64,000 bases of DNA from Oikopleura dioica (Eukaryota > Chordata > Appendicularia > Copelata > Oikopleuridae). The DNA lies in contig OU015568.1 of NCBI GenBank assembly GCA_907165135.1, positions 16,565,208-16,629,207 on the forward strand. Reading direction: 5' to 3'. The position numbers were made by a program, and so were the translations under genes. The notes beneath the pieces are model-generated. The model saw nothing but the letters and a program-made list of their open reading frames with translations. It did no database searches and had not been told where the DNA came from. Of this stretch, positions 1-10,648 are shown piece by piece (the stretch's first letter is position 1; the number at the start of each line of letters is the position of its first letter).

Positions 1-492
1 TATGAATTATTCGGAATAATTGAAACCTCGATGATCATTATCTAATTGTTCGGAATATAAGGGGGAGGTGGTCGGTTTAAAGACTTCTTTTTAAAAGCAT
101 AACTGCATGAATTCATTATAAGAAGTTTTTTATTCGCTTTTTTTTATTTCGACTTATGGAGAAATTTTTGGTCAAAGTGGACCCTATTCTTAACAAGGAT
201 TCCGGCCAAATCCTCGCAAATTTTGAAAATTGAACCGGTAAAATATATTTTCGAGACAAAAAGAAGAAGGCAAACCTTGAGAAAAATAAGCGATAAACAG
301 CCGATTTTTGGAATGCTCTCTTGATAAAATTATCGTAATTTTAAGATGGAATCGAAAATTTTCATAAATTAAGTTTCTCCAATAAAAATAGGCTTGAAAC
401 CTAAAATACTCCTTTTTTATCGAGGAATCTTGAGAAGAAATCAAAATTTTAAGAAGTCGAAAAAAATCCTGACCACCTCTCTCTAAGGTAGT

Positions 493-1573
493 TTAAATTT
501 CGGCAAACGTTTGATAGAAGAAATTCTTTACGGTATAAGGAGTTGCTGGAACGAGCCAATCACTAGCTACGAAGAATTGAAGATCCCCAGAGCTTTTGCC
601 GCCGCTTGCAGGATAGCTGCCTGTCCGCATTGTAATCCCATCAACTTGTATTTCGAAGTTCAATTTTGACAAATTGGCATCTTTTCGAACCTCGACGGAA
701 AATGTATACCATTTATCGATGGTGCAGCTTCTAAATTGAGTCCCGTCAGAATGATTCAAATGATCTCCTTCTGGATTATTCGTTTGGATAGTCAATATAT
801 TCTGGTTCGGATTTCGATAAATTGCGAAAGTTTGACTTCCAGGCGTGTTTAGCTCGTTCCCATCAGTCACATGAAGCACATTTCTCGTATTGTCATAGGG
901 CGAATATGGAGCGCAGTATACGTCGGCGGAGATTTTGTAGTTCAACGAAGCAGGTGCGGTTGCTATTTTATTGTTTCTCGATGGAGAGATACCACAAGCG
1001 TCAACGATTACGCTGCAGTTATCAAGTCCATCGCAAGGATCGTAGCCACAAGGCGCCGGAGTTGTCGTTGTTGTTGTAGTTGTTGTTGTTGTTGTTGTTG
1101 TAGTTGAAGTTGTTGTTGTTGTTGTTGAGGTTGTTGTTGTAAATGTAGTTGTCGTTGTCGTTGTTGTCGTTGTTGTTGTCGTTGATGAAAGTGCAGTTAT
1201 AGGTGAGCAGGTCAAAGTCGATCCCATTAAAAGATTTCTAGATTTGTTTAGATTCGAAAATGTGGAAAATTTACCTGTTGATGATGGTAGCCTTGTCATT
1301 ACATCGAGTAACGAATTGCGGTTGGTCAGTCCAGGTAGGCGTGTAGCCAATATCGCACATCGGATTGCAACGGACTTTGGGACGGACCCGATCTGGTTCA
1401 AGATTCGGGCAATGCCAAGATCCATTCTTGATGACGAAAAAGGCTCTGGTCTCTTCAGTCTTAGCATCGCAGATGATTTTCCGCTCAGTTTTTTCCTCGG
1501 CAGTAAGGGATGGCCATTTCGGATTGTTTCTGGCAGAAACCTGTATCGCAAATAAAAATGCAACTAACTTCAT
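493..1573 (-). CDS. Secreted mucin-like protein, copy A
   Basis: Two exons, 1573-1275 and 1237-493, with a 37-bp GT-AG intron; the codon split across the junction gives a continuous frame. The protein starts with a short hydrophobic signal peptide (MKLVAFLFAIQVSA). A ~90-residue Cys-containing segment follows (Cys in IICDAKTEE, WHCPN, RCNPMCDIGY, TRCND and LTCSP), somewhat like a sushi/CCP module. Next comes an almost pure Thr tract of ~45 residues, probably O-glycosylated, then a ~180-residue C-terminal domain beginning APCGYDPCDGLDNC with a beta-rich, LamG/concanavalin-like look. The likely role is extracellular matrix or mucus. I do not recognise the family with certainty; a larvacean house component is only a guess. 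The ATG at 1573 is chosen because it opens the signal peptide. Confidence 0.8.
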
Positions 1574-2324
1574 TTTCGTTCTGTATTCAAATTGAGCAGT
1601 TTCTTTTGAATTCAGAATGCCGAGTTCTATCTTTTGGCGTCTTTTTATATAGGATTTTCGACCGAAATGTCAAGACCTTTCTTGTAAGGTGCTTGGTTTT
1701 CTTGAAAAGACGACAATAGTCGAGCTAGAACGCTTTTTTTAAATAAAACGGCAAGAAAAACCGGGTACAATTCGCTAGATTTCTAAAAAAACAAGACAGA
1801 CCGAGGCTTACAACATGTAAACTAGGGCTTAAGTGTCAAAATGTCACGAGAGCCGGCGACAATTTAAGCTCTTTTTAACAAAAACTAAAAATTTTTTAAA
1901 AAGGAATTATAAAATACGACTTATTCGCCTTGAGAAGAGAAAAAAATTGTCCAGATTTTTTTTTAAACAAATCTGATTCTCGATCACCACCCATTTGCAA
2001 TGGCCTATTGCTTGGGTCCGTGCACAAAAAATAATTTTATGACAGATTTGAATACAGTTGACTCGAATAATTTGGACCAATAATAATGCAATTTGAATAG
2101 AAAAATTGAATTTTTGAATTTCTGAAATTGGCATCAATTAAAAAAACGATTTTTGCCAATTTATATTCTAAAGCAAGGAGTATGGAGATGAAAGATTGTT
2201 TTTGTAACAATGTGTGGAGCTCAATAAATTTGAGTTAACTTGTAAGAATAACTTTAAATTGGGAGAAGAAAAACACAAAAGTACGTTGGTTATGTGCGGT
2301 CTAATTATTAGACTCTAATTTAGG

Positions 2325-2462
2325 ATTAAGAGCAAAATTAAGAAAAATAATAAGATAACAAGCAAATTGAATAAGGTATGAATTATACAGTATAACTCGC
2401 ACCTTACAAAATTTGCTAGTTCTCTTACTAACTCTTATTATTTTCTTAATTTTGCTCTTAAT
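2325..2462. repeat. Small AT-rich inverted repeat (MITE-like)
   Basis: The left arm (TTAAGAGCAAAATTAAG at about 2325) is matched by an inverted right arm ending at about 2462 (CTTAATTTTGCTCTTAA). Outside and between the arms lies the palindromic pair ATACAGTATAA / TTATACTGTAT. It lies between the two mucin-like copies. No coding potential is seen. Confidence 0.6.
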
Positions 2463-2930
2463 TTATACTGTATAATTCCGACCTAAATGATCATTATCAA
2501 ATTGTTCGGAATATAAGGGGGAGGTGGTCGGGTTTAAGACTTTTTTAAAAAATCATGATGTTGGAGAAATTATAGGTCAAAGTGAACCCTACTCCTAACA
2601 AGGATTCCGGCCATCTTCTCGAAAATTATGAAAAGTGATCCGGTTAAATATATTTTCGAGACAAAAATTAAGAGGCCAATGTTGAGAAAAATAAGGCGAT
2701 AAACAGCCGATTTGCTCTGTTGGTAAAAATCGTTATTTAACTTATTTTCACGGAAATTTTAGAAAAAGAAAAAGTACCCGTAATTTTTTCGATTTTTAAA
2801 AATCAAATATGATATATAAACATGAGTTCGCACAATCGTAATTCTCAAGATAATATCGAAGATTTTCATAAATAAAGCTTGCTTAACCTAAGTCGAAAAA
2901 AATTCCCGGCCACCTCTTCTTTAAGAGTGT

Positions 2931-4137
2931 TTAAATTTCGGCAAACGTTTGATAGAAGAAATTCTTCACTGTATAAGGAGTCGCTGGATCCAGCCAATCA
3001 TTAGCTACGAAGAATTGAAGATCACCAGAGCTTTTGCCGCCGCTTGCAGGATAGCTGCCTGTCTTGATCGTAATCCCATCAATTTGTATTTCGAAGTTCA
3101 ATTTTGACAAGTTGGCATCTTGTCGAACCTCGACGGAAAATGTGTACCATTTATGGATGGTGCAGTCTTTAAAAGAATGATCTCCTTCTGGATTACTCGT
3201 ATGGATATTCATTATGTTCTGGTTTGGAGATTGAAATATTGCGAAAGTTTGACTTCCAAGCGTGTTTATCTTGCTCCCATCAGTCACATGAAGCACATTT
3301 CTCCAACTGTCATAGAGCAGAAATGGAGCGCAGTACAAGTCAGCGGAGATTTTGTAGTTCAACGAAGCAGGTGCGGTTGTTATTTTATTGTTTCTCGATG
3401 GAGAGATACCACAAGCGTCAACGATTACGATGCAGTTATCAAGTCTATCGCAAGGATCGTAGCCACAAGGCGCCATAGTTGTCGTTGTTGTTGTTGTAGT
3501 TGTAGGTCTTGTTGTTGTTGTTGAGGTTGTTTTTGTAGTTGAAGTTCTTGTTGTCGTTGTTGTTGTAGTTGTTGTTGTTGTAGTTGTTGTAGTTGTTGTG
3601 GTTGTTGTTGTTGTTTTTATTGTTGCTGTTGCTGGTGTTGTTGTAGTTGTACTTGTTGAAGTTGTTGTCGTTGTCGTTGTTGTCGCTGTAGTTGTTGTCG
3701 TTGTAGTTGTTGTTGTTGTTGATGAAAGTGCAGTTGTTGGTGAACAAGTCAAAGTCGATCCCAACAAAAGATTTCTAGATTTGTTTAGATTCGAAAATGT
3801 GGAAAATTTACCTGTTGATAATAGTAGCCAGGTCATTACATCGAGTAACGAATCGTGGTGTATTCTTTGTCGATTTCGAAATCGAAACATCAGTCCGGGT
3901 AAGCTCGTAGCCAACATCGCACAGTGGAGTACAACGGATTTTGGGACGGACCCGATTCGGCGCTAGATTTGGGCAATCCCAAGATCCATTCTTGATGACG
4001 AAAAAGGCTCTTGTCTCTTCAGTCTTCGCATCGCAGATGATTTTCCGCTCATTTTTTTCCTCGGCAGTAAGGGATCGCCATTTTGGATTGTCTCCGGCAG
4101 AAACCTGTATCGCAAATATAAGTGCAATTAAATTCAT
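2931..4137 (-). CDS. Secreted mucin-like protein, copy B
   Basis: Paralogue of the gene at 493-1573 with the same structure: exons 4137-3812 and 3774-2931, and a 37-bp intron at the same codon. Signal peptide MNLIALIFAIQVSA, the same Cys segment (with a few extra residues, SKSTKNTPR), a longer Thr tract (~70 residues, interrupted by Ala, Lys, Arg and Pro), and the same C-terminal domain ending in NFFYQTFAEI. Near-perfect conservation of both terminal domains with free variation of the repeat tract is typical of mucins, where slippage changes the stalk length. The start is the ATG at 4137; an upstream in-frame TTG is not used. Confidence 0.8.
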
Positions 4138-4630
4138 TTTTCGTTCTGTATTCAAATTGAGAAAACTCTTTTGAATTCAGAATGCAGAGTTCTATTTTCT
4201 AGCTTCTTTTTATATGCCTTCAATGCATTATAAGTAGGGATTTTCGCACAAAATGTCAAGACTTTTCTTGTAAGTTGCTTATTTAACTTGTTAAGGCGAC
4301 AATAGTCGAGCTAGAACGCTTCTTTTAAGAAAATGGCAAGATAAACCGCGTGTGCTGAATTTCTATAAAAACAAGACAGATTAAGGCTTACAACATGTAA
4401 ACGCGGGCTTAAGTGTCAAAATGTCGCGAGAACGGGCGATATTTTAAGCTCTTTTCAACAAGACCTCAAAAGAAATTATAAAATTAGACTTTTAACGTTG
4501 AGAAGAAAAATAAATTGTTCAGAACCTTTCGAATAAATACGATTCTCGATACCACTCATTCGCAATGGCCTTTTGCTTGGGTTCGTGCACAAAAAAAAAT
4601 GTTTTTCTGACAGATTTGAATAAGTTAAAT

Positions 4631-5827
4631 ATAAAAATTTATCAAATCATGCAAACTTATGCATAAAACTTATCCCCCATATATAATTAAGGATGTAGAA
4701 TTCGAATCTTTTCTCAAAGTAGATTTTTAATGTCTAATAACCGATTGGCAGTGTTCTTTACAATAATAACTGCCCTTAATTTCTTAACGTATTTTCTAGA
4801 CCCTTAGAGGGACATTTCTTATAAGGGCATTAATTGTTGTGAACAGGGATGCAAAATCAACTCACCTCAACTTCGACCCAGGTTGGGTTGAAAAACTCCA
4901 ACATATATTCACCCCACCGGCGTGGTCCCTTGCATCTATAGAATCTCGGCTTGACACCGCCTGTGCCTTGGCCTCACGTGCGGAGTGGGCCAACTCAATC
5001 CGTGTTCCCCAATAAAAGGGGGGCCACAATTATAACGGGCAAGTTCTCTAGTTATTTCATTCATTGGCAGATCAAACATTTTGCCTATTCGTAGGACCAA
5101 GTAAATAGCCCGCTTGCAATTAATTAGAGCCAGGCATAAATGCGCAGTCGTAGAGCATCAATAATTCCAACTTGAGATATTTTGTCAACATGTACGGTGA
5201 CAAATGTTCGAACGAATATTCTCGAACTGCGCAAGTTGGCTCACTTCTAATTCTGTCAACCCGCCAAGTATTTACTTCAAAAGGTTCTTCAGATCTAAAA
5301 AATCCGAATCACCTTCAACTGACATATTATCGAGTCAGACGTAATAATTGCCATCATATTGAGGTAACTTTCTTTCCCGAAGATCTCGAGTCGCCACTTT
5401 TCGACAATCCAAGTCACCTTTCGGCTATTGAGTTCCTTTTTGCTCCACTAGTTCTTGACGGAAATCGTTTAATACGAAAATGAACAAGAGAAAAAAAGAT
5501 TTTCAGGCAAACATAAAGGAATGTCTTCCGCTCTAATTCATAGTTTCTGACCATAATAAGTTGTTTTCGGCAAAAGCCAAAAAATAGTGTCTCGAATGTC
5601 AATGCGTCGGTTCCCTCAGAAACACCAGCGAAGGAGTCGTTCTCTTTCCAGAGCACATCGCCAGAACCGTCAAGGACCCTGAGAATTACTCCTTCGATGT
5701 GGTCAAAGAAGCAGCGATAAAAGTGATCAAAAATTACGGCATTCAAAAGCTGAAAAAAGAAAAACCGACTCGCAACATTTTCAAGGGGTTTGATTCTTGA
5801 TTTTTATGTAATTTCATTTCTCAATAA
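4631..5827. other. Gene-poor stretch with one doubtful ORF pair
   Basis: No convincing gene is seen. A 110-codon minus-strand reading frame at 5414-5746 contains a plausible protein-like stretch (GVILRVLDGSGDVLWKEND) and could be an exon or fragment of a minus-strand gene, but no partner exons or family were recognised. The overlapping plus-strand frame at 5172-5483 has no recognisable content. Confidence 0.3.
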
Positions 5828-8800
5828 GATTTCTGTCCGATGAAATAAACGTCGAGAAAACATCGCGAAAACGCCTTGCGAGACAGTAAGTCTTGCAGAA
5901 AACCGGGTCATCGGTAACTTTTGTTATTTGTAGCGGATTTTCGACGACCTTTCAGCGCACAAATTATCTCGTTTTGGGAAGTATTTTTTGGGTGGCTGTG
6001 ATGGTAACAAGTACGTTCTTCAATCTCTTCGATTTTTTCGTATTACCACACTTACCGCTTGAATTTAGCAAATTACCTTTCAATGATCCAGTCGCGGATT
6101 CAGCCATCTTATCTCACCACTGTCTGCCAAACAAGCTACAAAAAGTGCGTGAAAATGGAGAAAATGGACCTCTGCGGGCATTTGATGCACGAGTGCTTCA
6201 GGACCCGAAACTTTACTCTTCCTTCCCCAGTTCAGCCAGTTAGGCCGACGAGAACCCCTTCCCTGACCTTCACCGACGAAGAAAATCGAATAAACCTGAG
6301 ACGCTGCCAAAAGAAAAAGTTCTACGACGCGAATATTTGTCGTCATTTGTGCTCGCGCTCGCTCGTGCTGCAATCAACTAAGAAAAAGGCCTTTTCAAAG
6401 TGCGAACTGATCTGTTATCAGCTCACCCGCTCGTTCGACTCGGCAGGAGCTGTCTGCCCAGGAGAAAAGTATTGTTCTACTGGCTGCCCTTGCTTGCACT
6501 ACGCTTGCGAGAAGTTGGGAGTTGACGATCAACGGCTCGTTCCCGTTTGGGACTTGGCGAATAGCACCAAACTAGAAGTTCCCGAAGCGGAAAGGTCAAG
6601 CTTGATTTACAGAAGAAGCAAAGACCTCAATCGGGATGAAAAGATCGACGTTTCCAAAACTGTTTTATACGACTACACAGCTACTGAAAATGACAAAGCG
6701 ATGGAAATAGCCCTCCCGGAGCAGTTTACTTCTCATGAAGGTTTTTAGTGATTTTGAAAATATCTTTTATATCACCGATCTTGAAAACCAAGCAGGTTAC
6801 TGGTGCCGTGTTTATTGAGGGGAAGCATTACTTGGTGGATGCAAAAGGCAACATGCTCAAATTTTCAGAGAAGAGCGCCGATCTCGCGGTTTCCATCCCA
6901 AATCGAAAGTTCAGGAGGTCAGTAAAGTGTACCAGGCTGGTACTACTAGCTTATTCAACAGTCTTAAAACCTAACCGAAATTTTAAGCACTGGATACTTC
7001 ATGTTTCATTATGGCTCGTCGATCGGAACGCACTTTATAGAAATACGCAGAAAAGATCAAGGAAGAGACACGTTTTCTGTCGTGGCCATTTGAAAAGGTC
7101 AAAATCAAAATTGAACAAAACAAATTGAAATTTTTTGACCGTAAAAAGTTCGCCTTCGACACGACCCGACAAGTGCTATTACTACGCCCCCGACTACAAT
7201 CTCAATCGTTTCGAAACTGCTCAAGGTAGGAATCACCTTTCGCCGAAACATATCCTTATTCGGCATTTCAGGGTACATTGCAAGTAATCATTTCAACGCC
7301 AAAACATCTTCGATGAGTTGGCAAGGTGTATTTTATTTACTAAGCATCAGATTCTCTGAGCTGTGGATTAAAACATCCTCTACGCGAGCGCTCAATCGGA
7401 TTCGCCCAGGGTTGAAAACTTCGCGGAGCGGAGCGAGCGGATTGAGCGGAGCTCCGGACTTTTTTGGATTCAAATCGCTCATCGCTCCGCTCGCTCCAGA
7501 CAAAAAAACCATGAGTGATGATTTTCAGGACAATTCCAAGACGCTCAACCGTTGAAAAAGGCGATTCAAGATTTCTTGGCAAAAAATAAGATATCTCTTG
7601 ATTAAATATTACAATATCTATTTATCTAAAATAAATATACTCTATTTTTTTAAGTAAATTTTTTCAAAAAAGAAAAAATCGCTCATCGCTCCGCTCGCTC
7701 CGCGATTTTTTCCCGAAATTTTCAACCCTGGATTCGCCAAAGCGAGGAGCTTGAAAAAGGCTGGAAAAAGGGAGAAATCGCCTTTCCCGCGGAATTCAGA
7801 GATCTCGACCCAGTTCACATTCTCCCATTGATTGACCTGGATAAATTGCTCCTCGTTCTAGTGATGCGCAGCGTTCCCCTCTCTAACACGCAGTACTCGC
7901 TGCTTCTCGAAGAAAAAGGCAAATTTCTGACGCTCGGAAGCGAATGGGTCGGATCAAGACTTCGATACCAAACGAATGCGAAATGCTTCTCCGCGCTTTT
8001 CGCCCCGGATGACTTTCAGTACACGAACTTCTGGGGGACGAACAACGACGAGTGCGAATATTTCCAAAACGGATTCGTCCTCAACGATCGATTGTTTCTT
8101 CAAAGCTATGTGTTTGAAGCTACTTTCGAGATTGAATATGACTTTGAAAGATTTGGAATCGAGTATCGCCAACTTGAAGAAGTGCAAAAAATGCACATGT
8201 GCAGCAATCCATATTTTTCATTCCACGACGACGTCTTTCCCGGCTTCTCCAAAAACGCCGTTTCCCAGCCCCGCTTTAGTCCAGCTCCCTTTCCACATTT
8301 CCTGGAACCTTATCGCAAAACCGTCATTCCCGACAATTCCTTTTCTTCCCTCGAAGAGTTTGATCACATCTCTTCAGTGGAAATGAATTTTACTGAAGAC
8401 AGCACTTTTTCGTTCTTTGTGGCGAAAAAGCAGCAGTTTAAAATCCGTCTTGAAATTCTTAAAATGGAGCTCGAAGACGGATCAAATCTCCTCACCATCG
8501 GCGCTCTCGGAAATGACTCGATCGTTATCAAGTCGGATTTCTTCAAAAACGAAAGAATACTGAAAGCGAATATTCTGAGTTCAAATTGGACACATGTCGA
8601 AATCAACTTCAGCGCGAATAAAACCAATCTCGAAATTCGAGCATCGTCAGAATCGATAAAAGAAGAAATCAAGGAAGAATTTCTTTTGCTCGAAAATCAG
8701 ACGCTCAAGATTTTGAAACTAGATCAATTCACCTTCATCAAGAAATTTTCCTTCTTCAAGACGAATCAGGTAGTTGAAGCAATCGGGCGCTTTGTTAGTT

Positions 8801-9817
8801 TGTTCATTAGATGGAGAGTCCAAAAAACAGTATACTCGTGGTTCTCGAAGATTTGCGACTCGTGTACTCAATCTCCGAAGATGGAAAAATCAACAAAAAA
8901 GCAAGCGTTTTCGCGGGACGCAATGACTATGCCCAGTACGCGCAATTTGCCCTGGTAAAGAATCAGCTCCATATTTTCGGAGGACAATCGGACATGAAAA
9001 AAATTGCGCGGCTTGAAGGATGCGTTTTTAAAGAACTTGCTGCGCGGTTGAATTCGTACTACGCGTGGGGAAGCGCTGCTGTGGCTCTCGATGGTGGTAA
9101 CAAAGGTTTGACTAGCAAGATTTCTGTCTGCATGAATGTTCTAGCGCTAATTTGCTTCGACTACTCCCGCGGGGACTCGAAAAATTGCGACCTCTTCGAC
9201 GGCGAGCAGTCCTTGCGAAGCTTCAAAACAGTTTACCAGCATTGGTGGGCGAAACTAGCACTCTACAAAGGACAAGCCACGTCGGTCGGAAGCTACTACA
9301 AAGAAGGCCAGAAAAAAGTGGAAACTTTGGGGACTGACGGCTGGACGTTTCTTCCCGACGCGCCAATGTAAGAAGCCAGATCTATTGCACTCTTCGTGAT
9401 CTTTTTTTGTCTTTAGGGCGACTTGGAGTCATACGTTACTTGGGCTGCCTTCTGGCGCGCTCTTTGTGATCGGAGGATACGACGAAGACCCAAATATTAA
9501 AGGGCTTACGAATAAGATCTGGAAGCTGAAGGACAATGTCTGGTTCGAGGCGGGAAAAATGGAAAAGGTTTGGGAAGAAATTTTTATCACTTCAAACTTT
9601 TTGCTTTCAGAGCATCTCGAAAGGTTCTGCAATCTTGACTGAAAACTCGATTTTTGTCTTTCCGGGCGACGATTCGGGATCAGACGAACATCCAATTCAA
9701 CGGATCGATCTCGAGGATGAAGCTGTTGCTTCCACTACTGTGATTGGAAACAATCCTGGCTATCGCGTTTCTCCTGTGTTGTTTCATACAGTTGCTGGCC
9801 AGTGCGTTACTGCTTGA
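5828..9817 (+). CDS. Membrane-anchored Cys-rich/kelch-like protein, copy 1
   Basis: Multi-exon gene built by comparison with its paralogue at 15.8-25.8 kb. In order: a basic cytoplasmic segment, one transmembrane segment (LVLGSIFWVAVMVTTNYL, exon joins at about 5879/5932 and 6014/6068), a Cys-rich domain (CQTSYKKC to CPCLHYACEK), beta-rich segments (GAVFIEGKHYLVD; YFMFHYGSSIGTHF; CYYYAPDYNLNRF), a second conserved domain from about 7800 (QYSLLLEEKGKF, TNNDECEYF) and a C-terminal part with kelch-like blades (LHIFGG, GALFVIGGYD, SIFVFPGDD). It looks like a type II surface protein; the family is unknown. Oddities: a TGA at 7091-7093 where the paralogue has TGG (1-nt deletion), a 324-bp MITE inside an exon, and an intron near 6740-6795 that needs a GA or GG donor to keep frame. 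The first exon is not certain. Confidence 0.65.
7407..7730. mobile_element. hAT-like MITE inserted in a coding exon
   Basis: A 324-bp element with inverted ends starting CAGGGTTGAAAA is flanked by a perfect 8-bp duplication, GATTCGCC (7399-7406 and 7731-7738). CAGGG ends plus 8-bp duplications are the hallmark of hAT elements; it is too short to encode a transposase. Removing the element and one duplication restores a frame matching the paralogue (RIRQSEELEKGW). GT at 7411-7412 inside the left end and AG at 7741-7742 just past the right duplication would splice out 332 bp in frame, changing only two residues (QS to PG). Confidence 0.85.
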
Positions 9818-10648
9818 TTAAAAATGTTTGTGCCATTTTTCTGGGATAAATTTAATAGAATTAGCTCAAAGTTAACAATAAGGAATTTTGAAAATTTAAC
9901 AATTTTTTTTCTGAGAAAAATGTTTTATAACAATTCCCAAACTTAAAAAACAGCCAAGATTTTTTTCTTTGTTGTTTTATTTGTTAAAGCTTTCGGTTTC
10001 TGAAAGCTAGCGGCGTGGAAGATGTGTCGGTTTAATCCAAAGCCGCAGCACTGTGGACCAGAAGAGGAGTTTCCAGAGCTTGATCCACTACTCCTCGATG
10101 ATGATTTTTCTGGGATAAATTTAATAGAATTAGCTCAATTTGATCTTAAGGGATAACGCCATTTTTGGCCATTTTTGAATAGAAATTCAGCCGATTCGGG
10201 CTTAGATAGACTCGATCTGAGAGAAGATTGAGGTAGAATGGAGCCTAATCTTTAATCTCTAGTACAGAGAGCCCATTTGCTCAAGTCATAAAAAAAATTC
10301 TTAAGAACAACCATCTGTAGCCATTTTTGGCGTTTTTTGGTCATTCATTGCTCTCTAGCGCCAGCAAATGGGCAAATATTCCTAATGCGGTTATTATATT
10401 CTAAATCGGCAGATTCTAAGCTTTCGAAAGACCCCTTATATGGCTTATTTAGATGACATTAAAAAACCGAAAAAAATCCGATTTTCACGCTAAGTACAAT
10501 TTATATGCATTTTTGAAGGCCAAAATCTCGGGGATCGATGTTCGTAAGGGTATCATGTGACACATCAAAATGATCCTCAGAAGACGGGGAATCTAAAAAT
10601 ATCAAACATAGACCCTTATCAAAGAGTTGAAAAAACAGGGGGGATCCC
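9818..10648. other. Intergenic spacer with a direct repeat
   Basis: No gene is seen. A ~28-bp sequence beginning CTGGGATAAATTTAATAGAA occurs at about 9840 and again at about 10110. The rest is AT-rich. It separates the 3' ends of two convergent genes. Confidence 0.5.

Larger units (their letters stand above)
25..4630. repeat. Tandem duplication of a ~2.4 kb gene unit
   Basis: Two consecutive units carry the same gene (minus strand) with shared flanks on both sides. The sequence near 35-75 (AATTGTTCGGAATATAAGGG) recurs near 2497-2520. The upstream tract around 1805-1850 (GGCTTACAACATGTAAAC) recurs around 4384-4400. This points to one unequal duplication rather than two independent genes. The coding parts are near-identical except in the Thr-codon tract, whose length and composition differ. 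Unit borders are approximate. Confidence 0.85.

Noticed and set aside
3445-3747. Asn-rich 100-codon frame opposite/within the Thr tract
   Set aside because: It is the +1 frame of the ACA/ACN repeat of the mucin-like gene.
5172-5483. 103-codon plus-strand frame
   Set aside because: No recognisable motif, no splice partners, and an equally long opposing frame overlaps it.
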